Shown here in pieces: positions 17,565-25,553 of a stretch of 64,000 nucleotides of DNA (positions are counted from its first letter, which is position 1; every line of letters begins with the position of its first letter). The DNA comes from an uncultured Eubacteriales bacterium (GTDB lineage: Bacteria; Bacillota; Clostridia; Oscillospirales; Oscillospiraceae). Position numbers and translations under genes: made by a program. The stretch lies in contig ONEB01000004.1 in the NCBI GenBank assembly GCA_900316745.1, positions 117,071 through 181,070 on the forward strand, written 5' to 3'. The notes under the pieces are model-generated. The model did not search any database and was not told the origin of the DNA. It saw only the letters and a program-made list of their open reading frames with translations.

Positions 17565-18518
17565 ATGATTGAAATTGAAAAGCCGCGCATCGAATGCATT
17601 GAAACGCCCGAAGATCCGTCTTATGGCAAGTATGTAATCGAGCCTCTGGAGCGCGGTTACGGCACGACGCTGGGCAACTCTCTGCGCAGAGTTCTGCTCT
17701 CTTCTCTCCCCGGCACCGCTGCGACCTCCATCCGCATCAATGGTGTGCAGCACGAGTTTTCCACCATCCCCGGTGTGAAGGAAGACGTCACCGAGATCGT
17801 TCTGAACGTCAAGGGCATCATCGCCAATCTTCTCACCGACGGTCCCAAGACCGTATATATCGAAGCTGCTGGCGAAGGCGAAGTCACCGCCGAGGACATC
17901 AAGCCCGACGCTGACGTCGAGATCCTGAATCCCGAAAAGCACATCGCCACGCTCGGCCCCGACGGCGCGCTCTCCATGGAGATCACGCTCGACAAGGGCA
18001 GAGGCTACGTTCCCGCCGACAAGAACAAGAGCGCCCAGCAGGTCATCGGCACGATTCCCGTTGACTCCATCTATGCGCCGGTTCTCAAGGTGAACTATGC
18101 CGTGGAAAACACCCGCGTTGGCAACCAGACCGACTTCGACAAGCTTACGATCGAAGTCTGGACGGACAACACCATCTCCGCGCGGGATGCGCTGTCCCTG
18201 GGCGCCAAGATCCTCTGCGACCACTTCACGCTGTTCACGGATCTGTCCGACTCCATCGGCAGCCGCAGCACCGTGGTGGAGAAAGAAGTCAAGCGTCCCG
18301 ACACGGTCATGAAAATGACCATCGAGGAGCTCGACCTTTCCGTCCGCAGCTTCAACTGCCTGAAGCGCGCGAACATCAACACCGTCGAGGATCTCACCAA
18401 CAAGACGCAGGAAGAGATGATCAAGGTGCGCAACCTCGGTCGCAAGTCTCTGGAAGAGGTCGAACACAAGCTCGCCATGATGGGCCTGTCCCTCGCGAGC
18501 GACGACTCTCAGCAGTAA
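17565..18518 (+). CDS. rpoA: DNA-directed RNA polymerase subunit alpha
   Basis: 317 residues. The N-terminal dimerisation domain shows [20 protein letters not shown]. The C-terminal domain (about residues 250-310) shows [20 protein letters not shown] and [15 protein letters not shown], which bind UP-element DNA and activators. GGAGGG upstream of ATG 17565. Standard position between rpsD and rplQ. Confidence 0.98.
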   Translation: MIEIEKPRIECIETPEDPSYGKYVIEPLERGYGTTLGNSLRRVLLSSLPGTAATSIRINGVQHEFSTIPGVKEDVTEIVLNVKGIIANLLTDGPKTVYIEAAGEGEVTAEDIKPDADVEILNPEKHIATLGPDGALSMEITLDKGRGYVPADKNKSAQQVIGTIPVDSIYAPVLKVNYAVENTRVGNQTDFDKLTIEVWTDNTISARDALSLGAKILCDHFTLFTDLSDSIGSRSTVVEKEVKRPDTVMKMTIEELDLSVRSFNCLKRANINTVEDLTNKTQEEMIKVRNLGRKSLEEVEHKLAMMGLSLASDDSQQ

Positions 18519-18549
18519 TAACAACCCTTATTAAGGAGGATAAACCGAT

Positions 18550-18891
18550 ATGCCCGGAACAAGGAAACTCGGTAAGACCAGCGATCAGCGCAAGGCGATG
18601 CTGCGTCAGCAGGTGACTGACCTGCTCGACAACGGCCGCATGGAGACCACGCTCTTCCGCGCCAAGGAGATCGCTCCCATGACCGAGAAGATGATTACCC
18701 TTGGCAAGAAAGGCGGCCTGAGCGCATACCGTCAGGCGCTGGCTTTCATCACCCGCGAGGATGTTGCCAAGAAGCTGTTCGACACCGTCGCCCCCGGCTA
18801 TGCCGAGCGCAACGGCGGCTACACCCGCATCACCCGCATCGGCACCCGTCGCGGTGACGCCGCGGAGATGGCGGTCATCGAGCTCGTGTAA
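18550..18891 (+). CDS. rplQ: 50S ribosomal protein L17
   Basis: 113 residues. [20 protein letters not shown] and the ending [14 protein letters not shown] are L17. Last gene of the supercluster, closed by the terminator at 18907-18937. Confidence 0.97.
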   Translation: MPGTRKLGKTSDQRKAMLRQQVTDLLDNGRMETTLFRAKEIAPMTEKMITLGKKGGLSAYRQALAFITREDVAKKLFDTVAPGYAERNGGYTRITRIGTRRGDAAEMAVIELV

Positions 18892-18906
18892 TCAATACAC
18901 AAAACC

Positions 18907-18937
18907 AAAAGCACCGAGATCCGTCTCGGTGCTTTTT
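18907..18937 (+). terminator. rho-independent terminator of the ribosomal cluster
   Basis: GCACCGAGA (18911-18919), loop TCCG, TCTCGGTGC (18924-18932), then TTTTT. A 9-bp GC-rich stem 15-20 nt after rplQ. Confidence 0.9.
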
Positions 18938-18954
18938 ATGCATGAGGAACACTT

Positions 18955-19395
18955 ATGGAGATTACTTACAGAAAAATGACCCGCGCGGACTTTGACGACG
19001 TGCTGGACATGATGCGCACCTTCTACACCTCGCCCGCCGTGGCGACCGACGGCTCGGAGGAGATCTACCGTGCCGATATCGAGGCGTGTCTCGATCCCGA
19101 ATCGCCGCTCACGGGCTATGTATTCACTGAGGCGGAAACGTGTGTCGGCTACGCCTTGACGTATCCCGGCTTTGCCACCGAGTACGGACGCCCCTGCGTC
19201 TGGATCGAGGATCTCTACCTGACGAGCGAGACACGCGGCAGGGGAGTGGGCAGGCGCTTTCTCACGGAGCTCGCCGCGGCGAACCCGAACGCCCTCCTGC
19301 GGCTCGAGGCTGAGGAGGAAAACAGGCCCGCCGTGCATCTGTACCGCAGCGTCGGCTTCACGGAGGTCCCGTATCTGGAGCTCTGGAAGCTGTGA
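18955..19395 (+). CDS. GNAT-family N-acetyltransferase
   Basis: 146 residues. The acetyl-CoA pyrophosphate-binding motif A reads ETRGRGVGRRFL after the DLYLTSETR strand, with the C-terminal LYRSVGFTEVPYLEL typical of the fold. Substrate cannot be told from sequence. It begins just after the ribosomal terminator with GAGGA as ribosome site, and no strong promoter was found, so it may depend on read-through. Confidence 0.8.
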   Translation: MEITYRKMTRADFDDVLDMMRTFYTSPAVATDGSEEIYRADIEACLDPESPLTGYVFTEAETCVGYALTYPGFATEYGRPCVWIEDLYLTSETRGRGVGRRFLTELAAANPNALLRLEAEEENRPAVHLYRSVGFTEVPYLELWKL

Positions 19396-19432
19396 CAGAC
19401 AGAGGCATCTGTGAGACAAAAAAAGAAATCAG

Positions 19433-19487
19433 AAAAATGTGCATGGAGTTTTCGCACAAAGCGGAAAGCTCTATGCACATTTTTGTT
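19433..19487 (+). terminator. terminator after the GNAT gene
   Basis: AAAAATGTGCAT (19433-19444) pairs with ATGCACATTTTT (19473-19484), with inner pairing of GGAG/CTC and TTTTC/GAAAG. The T-run TTTTTGTTTG follows. Confidence 0.75.
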
Positions 19488-19538
19488 TGTTATATTCACA
19501 AAAATGCATAAGCAATGAATAAACATGCAAATAACAGC

Positions 19539-19566
19539 TTGACAAATGCATACTTATGCGTATAAT
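19539..19566 (+). promoter_or_regulatory. promoter of the SLH-dipeptidase gene
   Basis: TTGACA at 19539-19544 and TATAAT at 19561-19566, 16-nt spacer. The spacer contains the small palindrome GCATA-CT-TATGC, and related ATGCAT words recur around it (19504, 19570), which could be an operator. Confidence 0.7.
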
Positions 19567-19616
19567 GATGCATGTAAGCACCCAACCTCAGCGTTATCAA
19601 AATGGAGGAAAACATC

Positions 19617-21755
19617 ATGACTACCGCGAAGAAATTTTGGGCATGCATTGCCGCTGTCGTCCTTACGATGGCAATGTTGGTGATCAGTGCCTCGGCCTGC
19701 TCCATGGTTTACGTGGGCTCGGATCTGACCGAGGACGGCGGGACGTACTTCGCGCGAAGCGAAGACACCTCCAGCCAGAATAAGGTCTTCTATGTCGCCA
19801 AGGCCGGCACGCACAAGGCGGGCGAGGTCTATGAGGGCTGTGAAGGCTTCAAGTATACCTTTACGCATGACAGCTACGCGTATACCGCGTTCAGCGACGA
19901 CAATCTCTCTGGCAAATGCCCCGACTGCGGCGGCACGCACAAGCACACTCCGTATGAGGAAGCCGGTACCAATGAAAAGGGCGTCACCGTCACTTCCACT
20001 GTCACGCTAAGCGCGAACAAGGCCATCAGCGCGGTCGATCCCAAAAACTATGAGACCGGCATCGAAGAAGCCGAGATCAACACCGTCCTCCTGAGCGAGG
20101 CCGCCACCGCCAAGGAAGCGCTGGATCTCCTGATGAACATCTATGATACGCTCGGCACCAAGGGCGGCAACGGCATCATCATTGCCGATCAGACCGAAGC
20201 GTACTTCATCGAAAACACCACCGGCAGCCAGTACATCGCCATCAAGCTCAATCCCGAGCTCGCCTTTGTGAGCCCCAACGTGAGCGCGATGGGTCTGCTC
20301 GATCTGGACGATCCGAACGTCTTCGCCTCTGAAAACCTGATCGCCAAGGCGCAGAAGGCCGGCACCTTTGTCGGCGACGCCGAGGCCAACACGATCAACT
20401 TCAAGGCGTCCTACTCCAACCCCGGCGCGAATGCCCGTGTTATCAACGGCGTTAACTACCTCACCGGCACGGACGCCCTCACGAGCGACAACATTCAGGA
20501 TTCCGATTTCACCATCTCCAACGTCAAGGACGGCGAGATCGTCCCGTTCTACACACCGTTCCAGCTCGCGCACAAAATGTCCGTCAAGGACATGGTAGAT
20601 TTCTATAAGGTGGACGGCATCGGCAACACCGGAAACCTTGAATATCATGTGTTCCAGGTCTATGCCGACGCTGCGCCTCAGCTCGCCACGGTCGAGTGGG
20701 TCGGCATGAGCCACGGCGCCTACGGCGTGATGGTCCCGTACTATCCGGCGATCACCGAAAACACCTACGCAGGCTATCAGCTCGGAACCGCCAAGGCGAC
20801 GACCGTCGCCGAGCAGCCGACCGAGGGCAACTACTATCCCACCACCAAGACGAACTACAAGACCGGCGAGATCACGACCGTCTACAAGGTTCTCCCCGAG
20901 AACTGGGCCGACTCCTACTTCTGGAGCTTTGAGAGCGTCTCGAAGCACATCACCTCCGGCCTTGCGAGCGCCGAGGACACTGCGCTCGTCCTGAGCACCT
21001 ATGCCGATCTCCAGCAGGAGATCTACGACGAATTTGCCGCCGAGCAAAAGGTCATGCCTGACGCGCTCGCAGTCGGCGCCGACCTCGCTGCCAAGTATGC
21101 CACTGCCAACAGCGCCGCCATGGCGGAGACCGCTCACAAGACTGCGGTTGCCCTCTATAACGCGATCGCCAATGACGCGGAGCTGACTGTTCCCGCGTTC
21201 CAGACCGCTGATAAGTCCATGCTCTTCCAGGATGTTGAAAAGGACTCCTACTATGAAGAGGCGGTCGCCTGGGCCGTGAACCACCAGCCGCAGATCACAG
21301 ACGGCAAGACCGGCACGTCGTTTGCCCCCGCTGATACCTGCACGCGTGAGCAGGCAGTCACGTTCCTGTGGCGGGCGGCAGGCTGCCCCGAGCCTACCGT
21401 GACCGAATGCCCGTTCACCGACGTCAGCTCCGACAGCTATGCCTACAAGGCCATCCTCTGGGCGGTCGAAAACGGCGTCACCGAGGGCATGACCGAGAAT
21501 ACGTTTGTCCCTGACGGGAAATGCACCAGGGCGCAGATCGTGACGTTCCTCTTCCGGGCGAACAAGGGCGAGGCTGCCAAGGACGCGGCCAATCCGTTCA
21601 GCGACGTCGCTGCCGGCAGCTGGTACACCGACGCCGTCCTCTGGGCGGTCGGGAACGGCGTGACCGACGGCGTCAGCGAAACCACGTTCGAGCCCGACAC
21701 CACCTGCACGAGAGCGCACATCGTGACGTTCCTCTTCCGGGCGGACGCGGAGTAA
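19617..21755 (+). CDS. secreted C69-family dipeptidase with three SLH domains
   Basis: 712 residues from ATG 19617, which follows GGAGGAAAACATC. The signal peptide ends in SASA so that Cys28 becomes the N-terminal nucleophile, as in family C69 (PepD-type) dipeptidases. The following SMVYVGSDLTEDGGTYFARS is the family's N-terminal signature (substrate contacts), and GVTVTSTVTLS and NGIIIADQTEAYFIENTTG also fit. The C-terminus has three SLH repeats at about 534-587, 598-648 and 660-710 (each with DV...YY/W, WAV, F.P...TR). It should be a peptidase anchored to cell-wall polymer outside the membrane. It has its own promoter and a bidirectional terminator. Confidence 0.88.
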   Translation: MTTAKKFWACIAAVVLTMAMLVISASACSMVYVGSDLTEDGGTYFARSEDTSSQNKVFYVAKAGTHKAGEVYEGCEGFKYTFTHDSYAYTAFSDDNLSGKCPDCGGTHKHTPYEEAGTNEKGVTVTSTVTLSANKAISAVDPKNYETGIEEAEINTVLLSEAATAKEALDLLMNIYDTLGTKGGNGIIIADQTEAYFIENTTGSQYIAIKLNPELAFVSPNVSAMGLLDLDDPNVFASENLIAKAQKAGTFVGDAEANTINFKASYSNPGANARVINGVNYLTGTDALTSDNIQDSDFTISNVKDGEIVPFYTPFQLAHKMSVKDMVDFYKVDGIGNTGNLEYHVFQVYADAAPQLATVEWVGMSHGAYGVMVPYYPAITENTYAGYQLGTAKATTVAEQPTEGNYYPTTKTNYKTGEITTVYKVLPENWADSYFWSFESVSKHITSGLASAEDTALVLSTYADLQQEIYDEFAAEQKVMPDALAVGADLAAKYATANSAAMAETAHKTAVALYNAIANDAELTVPAFQTADKSMLFQDVEKDSYYEEAVAWAVNHQPQITDGKTGTSFAPADTCTREQAVTFLWRAAGCPEPTVTECPFTDVSSDSYAYKAILWAVENGVTEGMTENTFVPDGKCTRAQIVTFLFRANKGEAAKDAANPFSDVAAGSWYTDAVLWAVGNGVTDGVSETTFEPDTTCTRAHIVTFLFRADAE

Positions 21756-21765
21756 ACCATGCATG

Positions 21766-21798
21766 AAAAAAACCTCTCCCGATCGGGAGAGGTTTTTT
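21766..21798. terminator. bidirectional terminator between convergent genes
   Basis: AAAAAACCTCTCCC (21767-21780), loop GATC, GGGAGAGGTTTTTT (21785-21798). Works for the dipeptidase on + and the pyrophosphatase on -. Confidence 0.9.
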
Positions 21799-21809
21799 GA
21801 TTGGTGTTC

Positions 21810-23417
21810 TTAACCCCAGAGAGCAGTCAGCATCGGAATGACCTGCTTCTTGCGGCTCATCACGCCGGGGAGGAAGAGCGTGTTGTCCTTCGGCTCCATC
21901 GAGAAGGCGCGGCGGATCGTGTCGTCGCTGCCGATGTAAATGAGTTGCGTGCCCTCGAGCAGCACGTCCGTGAGCATGAGGATCACCATGTCGTAGCGGC
22001 TGGCCTTGCGCATGCGGCGCATGACCTCGAGGAATTCCTCCTTGCGATCCAGCATCGCCTCGGAGTCGAGACAGGTGATCTGGCTGACGCCGAGGTACTG
22101 CTCTGCGATGTGGAATGCCTTGAAGTCCGACATGAAGAGCTCTTCGGCGGGCTTTTCCGCCATCGAGGCGGAGTACAGCTCGTGTCCCAATTCCTCCAGC
22201 GATACGTTTGCGATGCGCGCCATGCGTTCAGCCATGTCGATGTCGCGCTTGGTGCAGGTGGGGGACTTGAACATGACGGTATCCGAGAGGATCGCCGCCG
22301 CCATCAGCCCCGCCATCGCGGGCGTGGGCATGACGCCGAGCTCCTGATACATGCCGGTGATGATCGTCGTCGTGCTGCCGACGGGCTCGTTGCGCATGCG
22401 CACGGGCTGCGTCGTCTGGATGTCCGCGAGCCGGTGGTGGTCGATGATCTCCAGAATCTCTGCCTGCTCCAGACCGGGCACGGCCTGCGCGCGCTCGTTG
22501 TGGTCCACGAGGACGACGCGCTTGCGGCGCGGGCGCAGCAGGTGATAGCGCGAGAGCGTGCCGACCACGCGGTCGTTTTCGTCCAGCACGGGGTAGCTGC
22601 GGTAGCGGCTTTTGAGCACTTCCTCGCGCACATCGTCGATGTAGTCGTCCAGATGGAAGCTCACGAGCCCGTCCACCTGACTCGGACGCTCGATCGGGAT
22701 CGCCTGATACACAAGCCGCGCCACACGCGTGGCGTCGAACGGAGTGGAGATCACGCAGGTGCTGCCGGTGTTCTCGACCCACTCGGGCTCGATGTCCGTC
22801 TGGCAGAGGATGAGGCAGTTCACGCCGATGTCCAGCGCGCGGCGGATCATGTCCGGCTGGCTGCCGCAGATCACGATGCTGTCGGGATCGGAGAACAGGA
22901 GCGTCTCGCAGCTTTGCGGCACGGCGATCACGACGTTGCCGGATACGGTGTCGATCAGCTCCCCGCCGCCCTGCACGCGCCCCTCGAGGACGCTCAGCAG
23001 ATTGAACAGCGGCAGCGCGTCCACATGGGGATCCGTGATCGTGCGCATGTTGTAAGAGGCGATATCGCCTGCGGAGAGCATGCCGAACAGCTTGCCGTCC
23101 TCCTTCGTCACGGGCACGACGGAGAGACTCTGCTCGAGCATGATGTGCCACGCGCGGTCCATCGTCACGGAGGCGTCCAGCGCCGGGGGCGTGTCATAGT
23201 CCAGATCCCGCACCTGCGTGCGGACGTTCGGGATTGCGATCGGCGGCTCGAAGCCGAAGCGGTTCAGCATCCGGCGGGATTCGTCGTTGATATGGTCCAG
23301 GTGCGCTGCAACGTATTCGCGGTCGCCGAGCGCGTTGCGCAGGGCGGCATAGCTCATCGCAGCGACGATCGAATCGGTATCCGGGTTGCGATGCCCGGTC
23401 ACATAGATCTCATTCAT
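21810..23417 (-). CDS. ppaC: manganese-dependent inorganic pyrophosphatase with CBS-DRTGG-CBS insert
   Basis: 535 residues, much longer than a plain family II pyrophosphatase (~310). DHH-type catalytic residues are present at both ends of the insert: GHRNPDTDS (8-16), VDHNERAQA (304-312), EIIDHHRLAD (323-332) and SRKKQVIP in the C-terminal DHHA2 domain. Between them lie CBS1 (about 73-130), a DRTGG domain (about 135-245) and CBS2 (about 246-300), an adenine-nucleotide-sensing module that regulates the enzyme in clostridia. Hydrolyses pyrophosphate from biosynthesis in the cytoplasm. Start ATG 23417 has AGGAGG just upstream. Confidence 0.95.
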   Translation of the reverse strand: MNEIYVTGHRNPDTDSIVAAMSYAALRNALGDREYVAAHLDHINDESRRMLNRFGFEPPIAIPNVRTQVRDLDYDTPPALDASVTMDRAWHIMLEQSLSVVPVTKEDGKLFGMLSAGDIASYNMRTITDPHVDALPLFNLLSVLEGRVQGGGELIDTVSGNVVIAVPQSCETLLFSDPDSIVICGSQPDMIRRALDIGVNCLILCQTDIEPEWVENTGSTCVISTPFDATRVARLVYQAIPIERPSQVDGLVSFHLDDYIDDVREEVLKSRYRSYPVLDENDRVVGTLSRYHLLRPRRKRVVLVDHNERAQAVPGLEQAEILEIIDHHRLADIQTTQPVRMRNEPVGSTTTIITGMYQELGVMPTPAMAGLMAAAILSDTVMFKSPTCTKRDIDMAERMARIANVSLEELGHELYSASMAEKPAEELFMSDFKAFHIAEQYLGVSQITCLDSEAMLDRKEEFLEVMRRMRKASRYDMVILMLTDVLLEGTQLIYIGSDDTIRRAFSMEPKDNTLFLPGVMSRKKQVIPMLTALWG

Positions 23418-23486
23418 GATCGGAACCTCCTGAAGTGGTCGACATTATCTTACCATTGCCTGCGAGAAAGTCAAGCCCGGCGGGGC

Positions 23487-23515
23487 TTGCATTTTCAGGC
23501 GCGATCCGTTAAGAT
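23487..23515 (+). promoter_or_regulatory. promoter of the 52-residue protein gene
   Basis: TTGCAT at 23487-23492 and TAAGAT at 23510-23515, 17-nt spacer, about 25 nt before the ribosome site. Confidence 0.5.
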
Positions 23516-23552
23516 AGTGGCAAGATATTCAATGCAAACGGAGGAAGCCGCA

Positions 23553-23711
23553 ATGCTGGAAACCAAAACCGAACGCTACAACCGCAATACCGTCAGCGCC
23601 GGCGCGCTGGCAGACGCCCTCGCCGCCGAGGGCGAGGCGGGTTGGATCGTGCAGAGCGCCGAATATGAGGGCGATGATTTCGTCGTTACGTTCGAGCGCG
23701 AAAAAGCCTGA
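23553..23711 (+). CDS. small acidic protein, 52 residues, unknown function
   Basis: ATG 23553 follows GGAGGAA at 23540-23546. The product begins MLETKTERYNRNTVSAGALA and ends in EGDDFVVTFEREKA. It is acidic, with no signal peptide, membrane segment or cysteine. An even shorter frame would be ignored, but it has a plausible promoter, a good ribosome site and a very strong terminator 3 nt after its stop, so it looks like an independent gene. Function not recognised. Confidence 0.6.
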   Translation: MLETKTERYNRNTVSAGALADALAAEGEAGWIVQSAEYEGDDFVVTFEREKA

Positions 23712-23713
23712 AA

Positions 23714-23758
23714 GAAAACATGCAGCCGCCCTCTCGGAGAAAGCGGCTGCATGTTTTC
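23714..23758 (+). terminator. terminator of the small-protein gene
   Basis: GAAAACATGCAGCCGC (23714-23729) pairs perfectly with GCGGCTGCATGTTTTC (23743-23758): a 16-bp stem with a 13-nt loop. Confidence 0.85.
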
Positions 23759-23768
23759 TGTCCTATAA

Positions 23769-23779
23769 GTTAACATAAT
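23769..23779 (+). repeat. GTTNACATAAT motif copy
   Basis: GTTAACATAAT after the small-protein terminator. One of six exact copies (GTTNACATAAT) in the window; see findings. Confidence 0.5.
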
Positions 23780-23881
23780 ACAATATTCTCGACAGATTTC
23801 TGCGAAACGGAGTGATATCCTGCGGTTATTGCGCATCTAAAGTTACCATAATCCACAATTCCAACAGGGTTATCAACAACC

Positions 23882-23912
23882 AAAAAGCCGCACCGAAAGG
23901 TGCGGCTTTTTT
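23882..23912 (-). terminator. terminator of the TetR gene (works in both directions)
   Basis: AAAAAGCCGCACC (23882-23894), GAAA tetraloop, GGTGCGGCTTTTT (23899-23911). It begins at the TetR stop codon. Confidence 0.9.
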
Positions 23913-24472
23913 CAGGCTTCCGTTGTTTTTTCGATGTGGCCGATCACATAGGGGAGTCCGGAGAGGGCGATATCCAGCGTGCGCTGATAATCGATCTGGG
24001 TCATGCTGTGCTCCAGCCAATCCACGAGCATGCCGAAGAGCATGTACTCATACATGTGGATCACAGGCTCAAGCTGCTGCGCCGTGAGCTCGTGCCCCTC
24101 GGAGTAGAGGGAGATGAAGCGGTTGGTGTAGAATGTGGTGGTCTGCCAGGTGAAGTGCTGCAGCTCCTGCTTGCCGTAGCCGTGGAACATGTTCAGCACG
24201 ACCTGTCGGTGCTCGTTGAGATAGTTCACAAGCGCAAGGAACGTGTCACGCACACCCTCAACACCGCTGGCGATGCCCATGAACGTCTGCACATGATTAT
24301 CGCAGACGAAGCGCGTCAGCTCATAAACGTCCGTAAAGTAATAATAAAACGTTTTGCGGCTGCATCCGACGGCATCCGTGATCATCTTGACCGTGATCTT
24401 ATCGATGGTGTTTTCATTGAGCAACTGAATGAAAGCGTCGGCGATTGCGATCTTGGTGCGATTGCGCTTCAT
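23912..24472 (-). CDS. TetR/AcrR-family transcriptional regulator
   Basis: 186 residues from ATG 24472, chosen because GGGAGGGT lies just upstream and MKRNRTKIAIADAFIQLLNE is the natural start of the helix-turn-helix domain. The HTH reads KITVKMITDAVGCSRKTFYY, followed by YFTDVYEL. The C-terminal ligand domain resembles the group that includes DhaS-like regulators (DTFLALVNYLNEHRQVVLNM). Divergent from the VanX-like gene with 240 nt between, so it could control that gene or itself. Ligand unknown. Confidence 0.85.
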   Translation of the reverse strand: MKRNRTKIAIADAFIQLLNENTIDKITVKMITDAVGCSRKTFYYYFTDVYELTRFVCDNHVQTFMGIASGVEGVRDTFLALVNYLNEHRQVVLNMFHGYGKQELQHFTWQTTTFYTNRFISLYSEGHELTAQQLEPVIHMYEYMLFGMLVDWLEHSMTQIDYQRTLDIALSGLPYVIGHIEKTTEA

Positions 24473-24712
24473 GGTACCCTCCCTTGTATGCCGTATCCAT
24501 TTAAACCCTTGAAACTTTTTACATTTTAACCCATTTTCAAGCAAGAATCATCACCCAAACTATGGGATGTGTAACATTTTCGGACAAATGCGAAAAAAGT
24601 AAGCGCTGATGTCTGACACACAAGAGGGATTGACAAAGAAAGCGCTGCGGTGCATGATAAAATCATAAATCGACAGGGATCGAACGATCCGGGAAAGAGA
24701 AGTGGATTTGCG

Positions 24713-25459
24713 ATGAAGAAGAACGGATGGGGCTGGATTATAGCCTTGATCCTGACCGCGGCGCTGCTGGCGGGCGGCGCGTTTTTCCTGCACCGGCTGC
24801 AGCTGCGCAGCGCGGAGCCGGAGGATGCGCAGGTCACGGCCGCACCCGCGCCTGCGACGCCGACGCCCACGCCGAGCCCGACGCCCACGCCGAGCCCGAC
24901 GCCCACACCGAGCCCGACGCCGGAGCCGGAGGCCGGAGATCTCGTCTTTGTGCAGGATTATATTCCGTCTGTATTTGTCGAGCTGCGTTATGCCACGGCG
25001 AATAACTTCACCGGGCAGGTGATCTATGATTTCACCGAGGCGCGCCTGCGCTACGGGACCGTGCAGAAGCTCGCGCGCGTACAGCAGACGCTCCTGCAGG
25101 CCGGTTACAGCCTGAAGATCTGGGACGCCTACCGACCGGTGCATGCGCAGTTCAGGCTCTGGGAAGTCTGCCCGAACAGCGCCTATGTCGCGAATCCGAA
25201 CAACGGCTATTCCTCGCACAGCCGCGGCAACACGGTTGATCTCACGCTCGTGAAAGCGGACGGGACGCAGATCCCGATGCCGAGTGACTTCGATACGTTC
25301 TCCGCGCTCGCGGACCGGGATTACAGCGACGTCTCTCAGACCGCGCGGGAGAATGCCGCCATGCTCGAGCAGGCCATGCTGGCCGAGGGCTTCGTCGGAT
25401 ACAGCGCCGAGTGGTGGCATTACAGCGACAGCACGGTCTACGAGGTCGTAACGGAGTGA
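24713..25459 (+). CDS. membrane-anchored D-alanyl-D-alanine dipeptidase (VanX/M15D family)
   Basis: 248 residues. ATG 24713 gives a short cytosolic start, a membrane segment (about 7-27), then a Pro/Thr linker (49-73) of TPTPSP repeats and a VanX-like catalytic domain. Active-site residues can be placed: Arg141 in DAYRP, His169 and Asp176 in SSHSRGNTVDLTL, Glu233 and His236 in EWWHYS, the zinc and base residues of M15D enzymes. It would trim D,D-dipeptides or muropeptides outside the membrane. No vanH/vanA-type genes are nearby, so a housekeeping wall role is more likely than glycopeptide resistance. The upstream TTGACA at 24630 lacks a convincing -10 at normal spacing. Confidence 0.85.
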   Translation: MKKNGWGWIIALILTAALLAGGAFFLHRLQLRSAEPEDAQVTAAPAPATPTPTPSPTPTPSPTPTPSPTPEPEAGDLVFVQDYIPSVFVELRYATANNFTGQVIYDFTEARLRYGTVQKLARVQQTLLQAGYSLKIWDAYRPVHAQFRLWEVCPNSAYVANPNNGYSSHSRGNTVDLTLVKADGTQIPMPSDFDTFSALADRDYSDVSQTARENAAMLEQAMLAEGFVGYSAEWWHYSDSTVYEVVTE

Positions 25460-25478
25460 CAAAAATCCGCCATACTTA

Positions 25479-25507
25479 TAGACAAACAGGACAGCAAGTG
25501 TTAAAAT
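25479..25507 (+). promoter_or_regulatory. promoter of the SLH-lipase gene
   Basis: TAGACA at 25479-25484 and TAAAAT at 25502-25507, 17-nt spacer, about 45 nt before the start codon. Confidence 0.55.
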
Positions 25508-25553
25508 GTTACCATCCTGATGTGTATTTTATACCAGATAAGGAGGAGATCGG

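Noticed and set aside
21801-23711. A 636-codon + strand frame
   Set aside because: Most of it is antisense to the pyrophosphatase gene. Only its last 52 codons (from 23553) have a ribosome site and were kept as a separate small gene.
24859-24921. Tandem ACGCC/GAGCCCG repeats as a minisatellite or CRISPR-like array
   Set aside because: They encode the TPTPSP stalk of the VanX-like protein in frame; no spacers.
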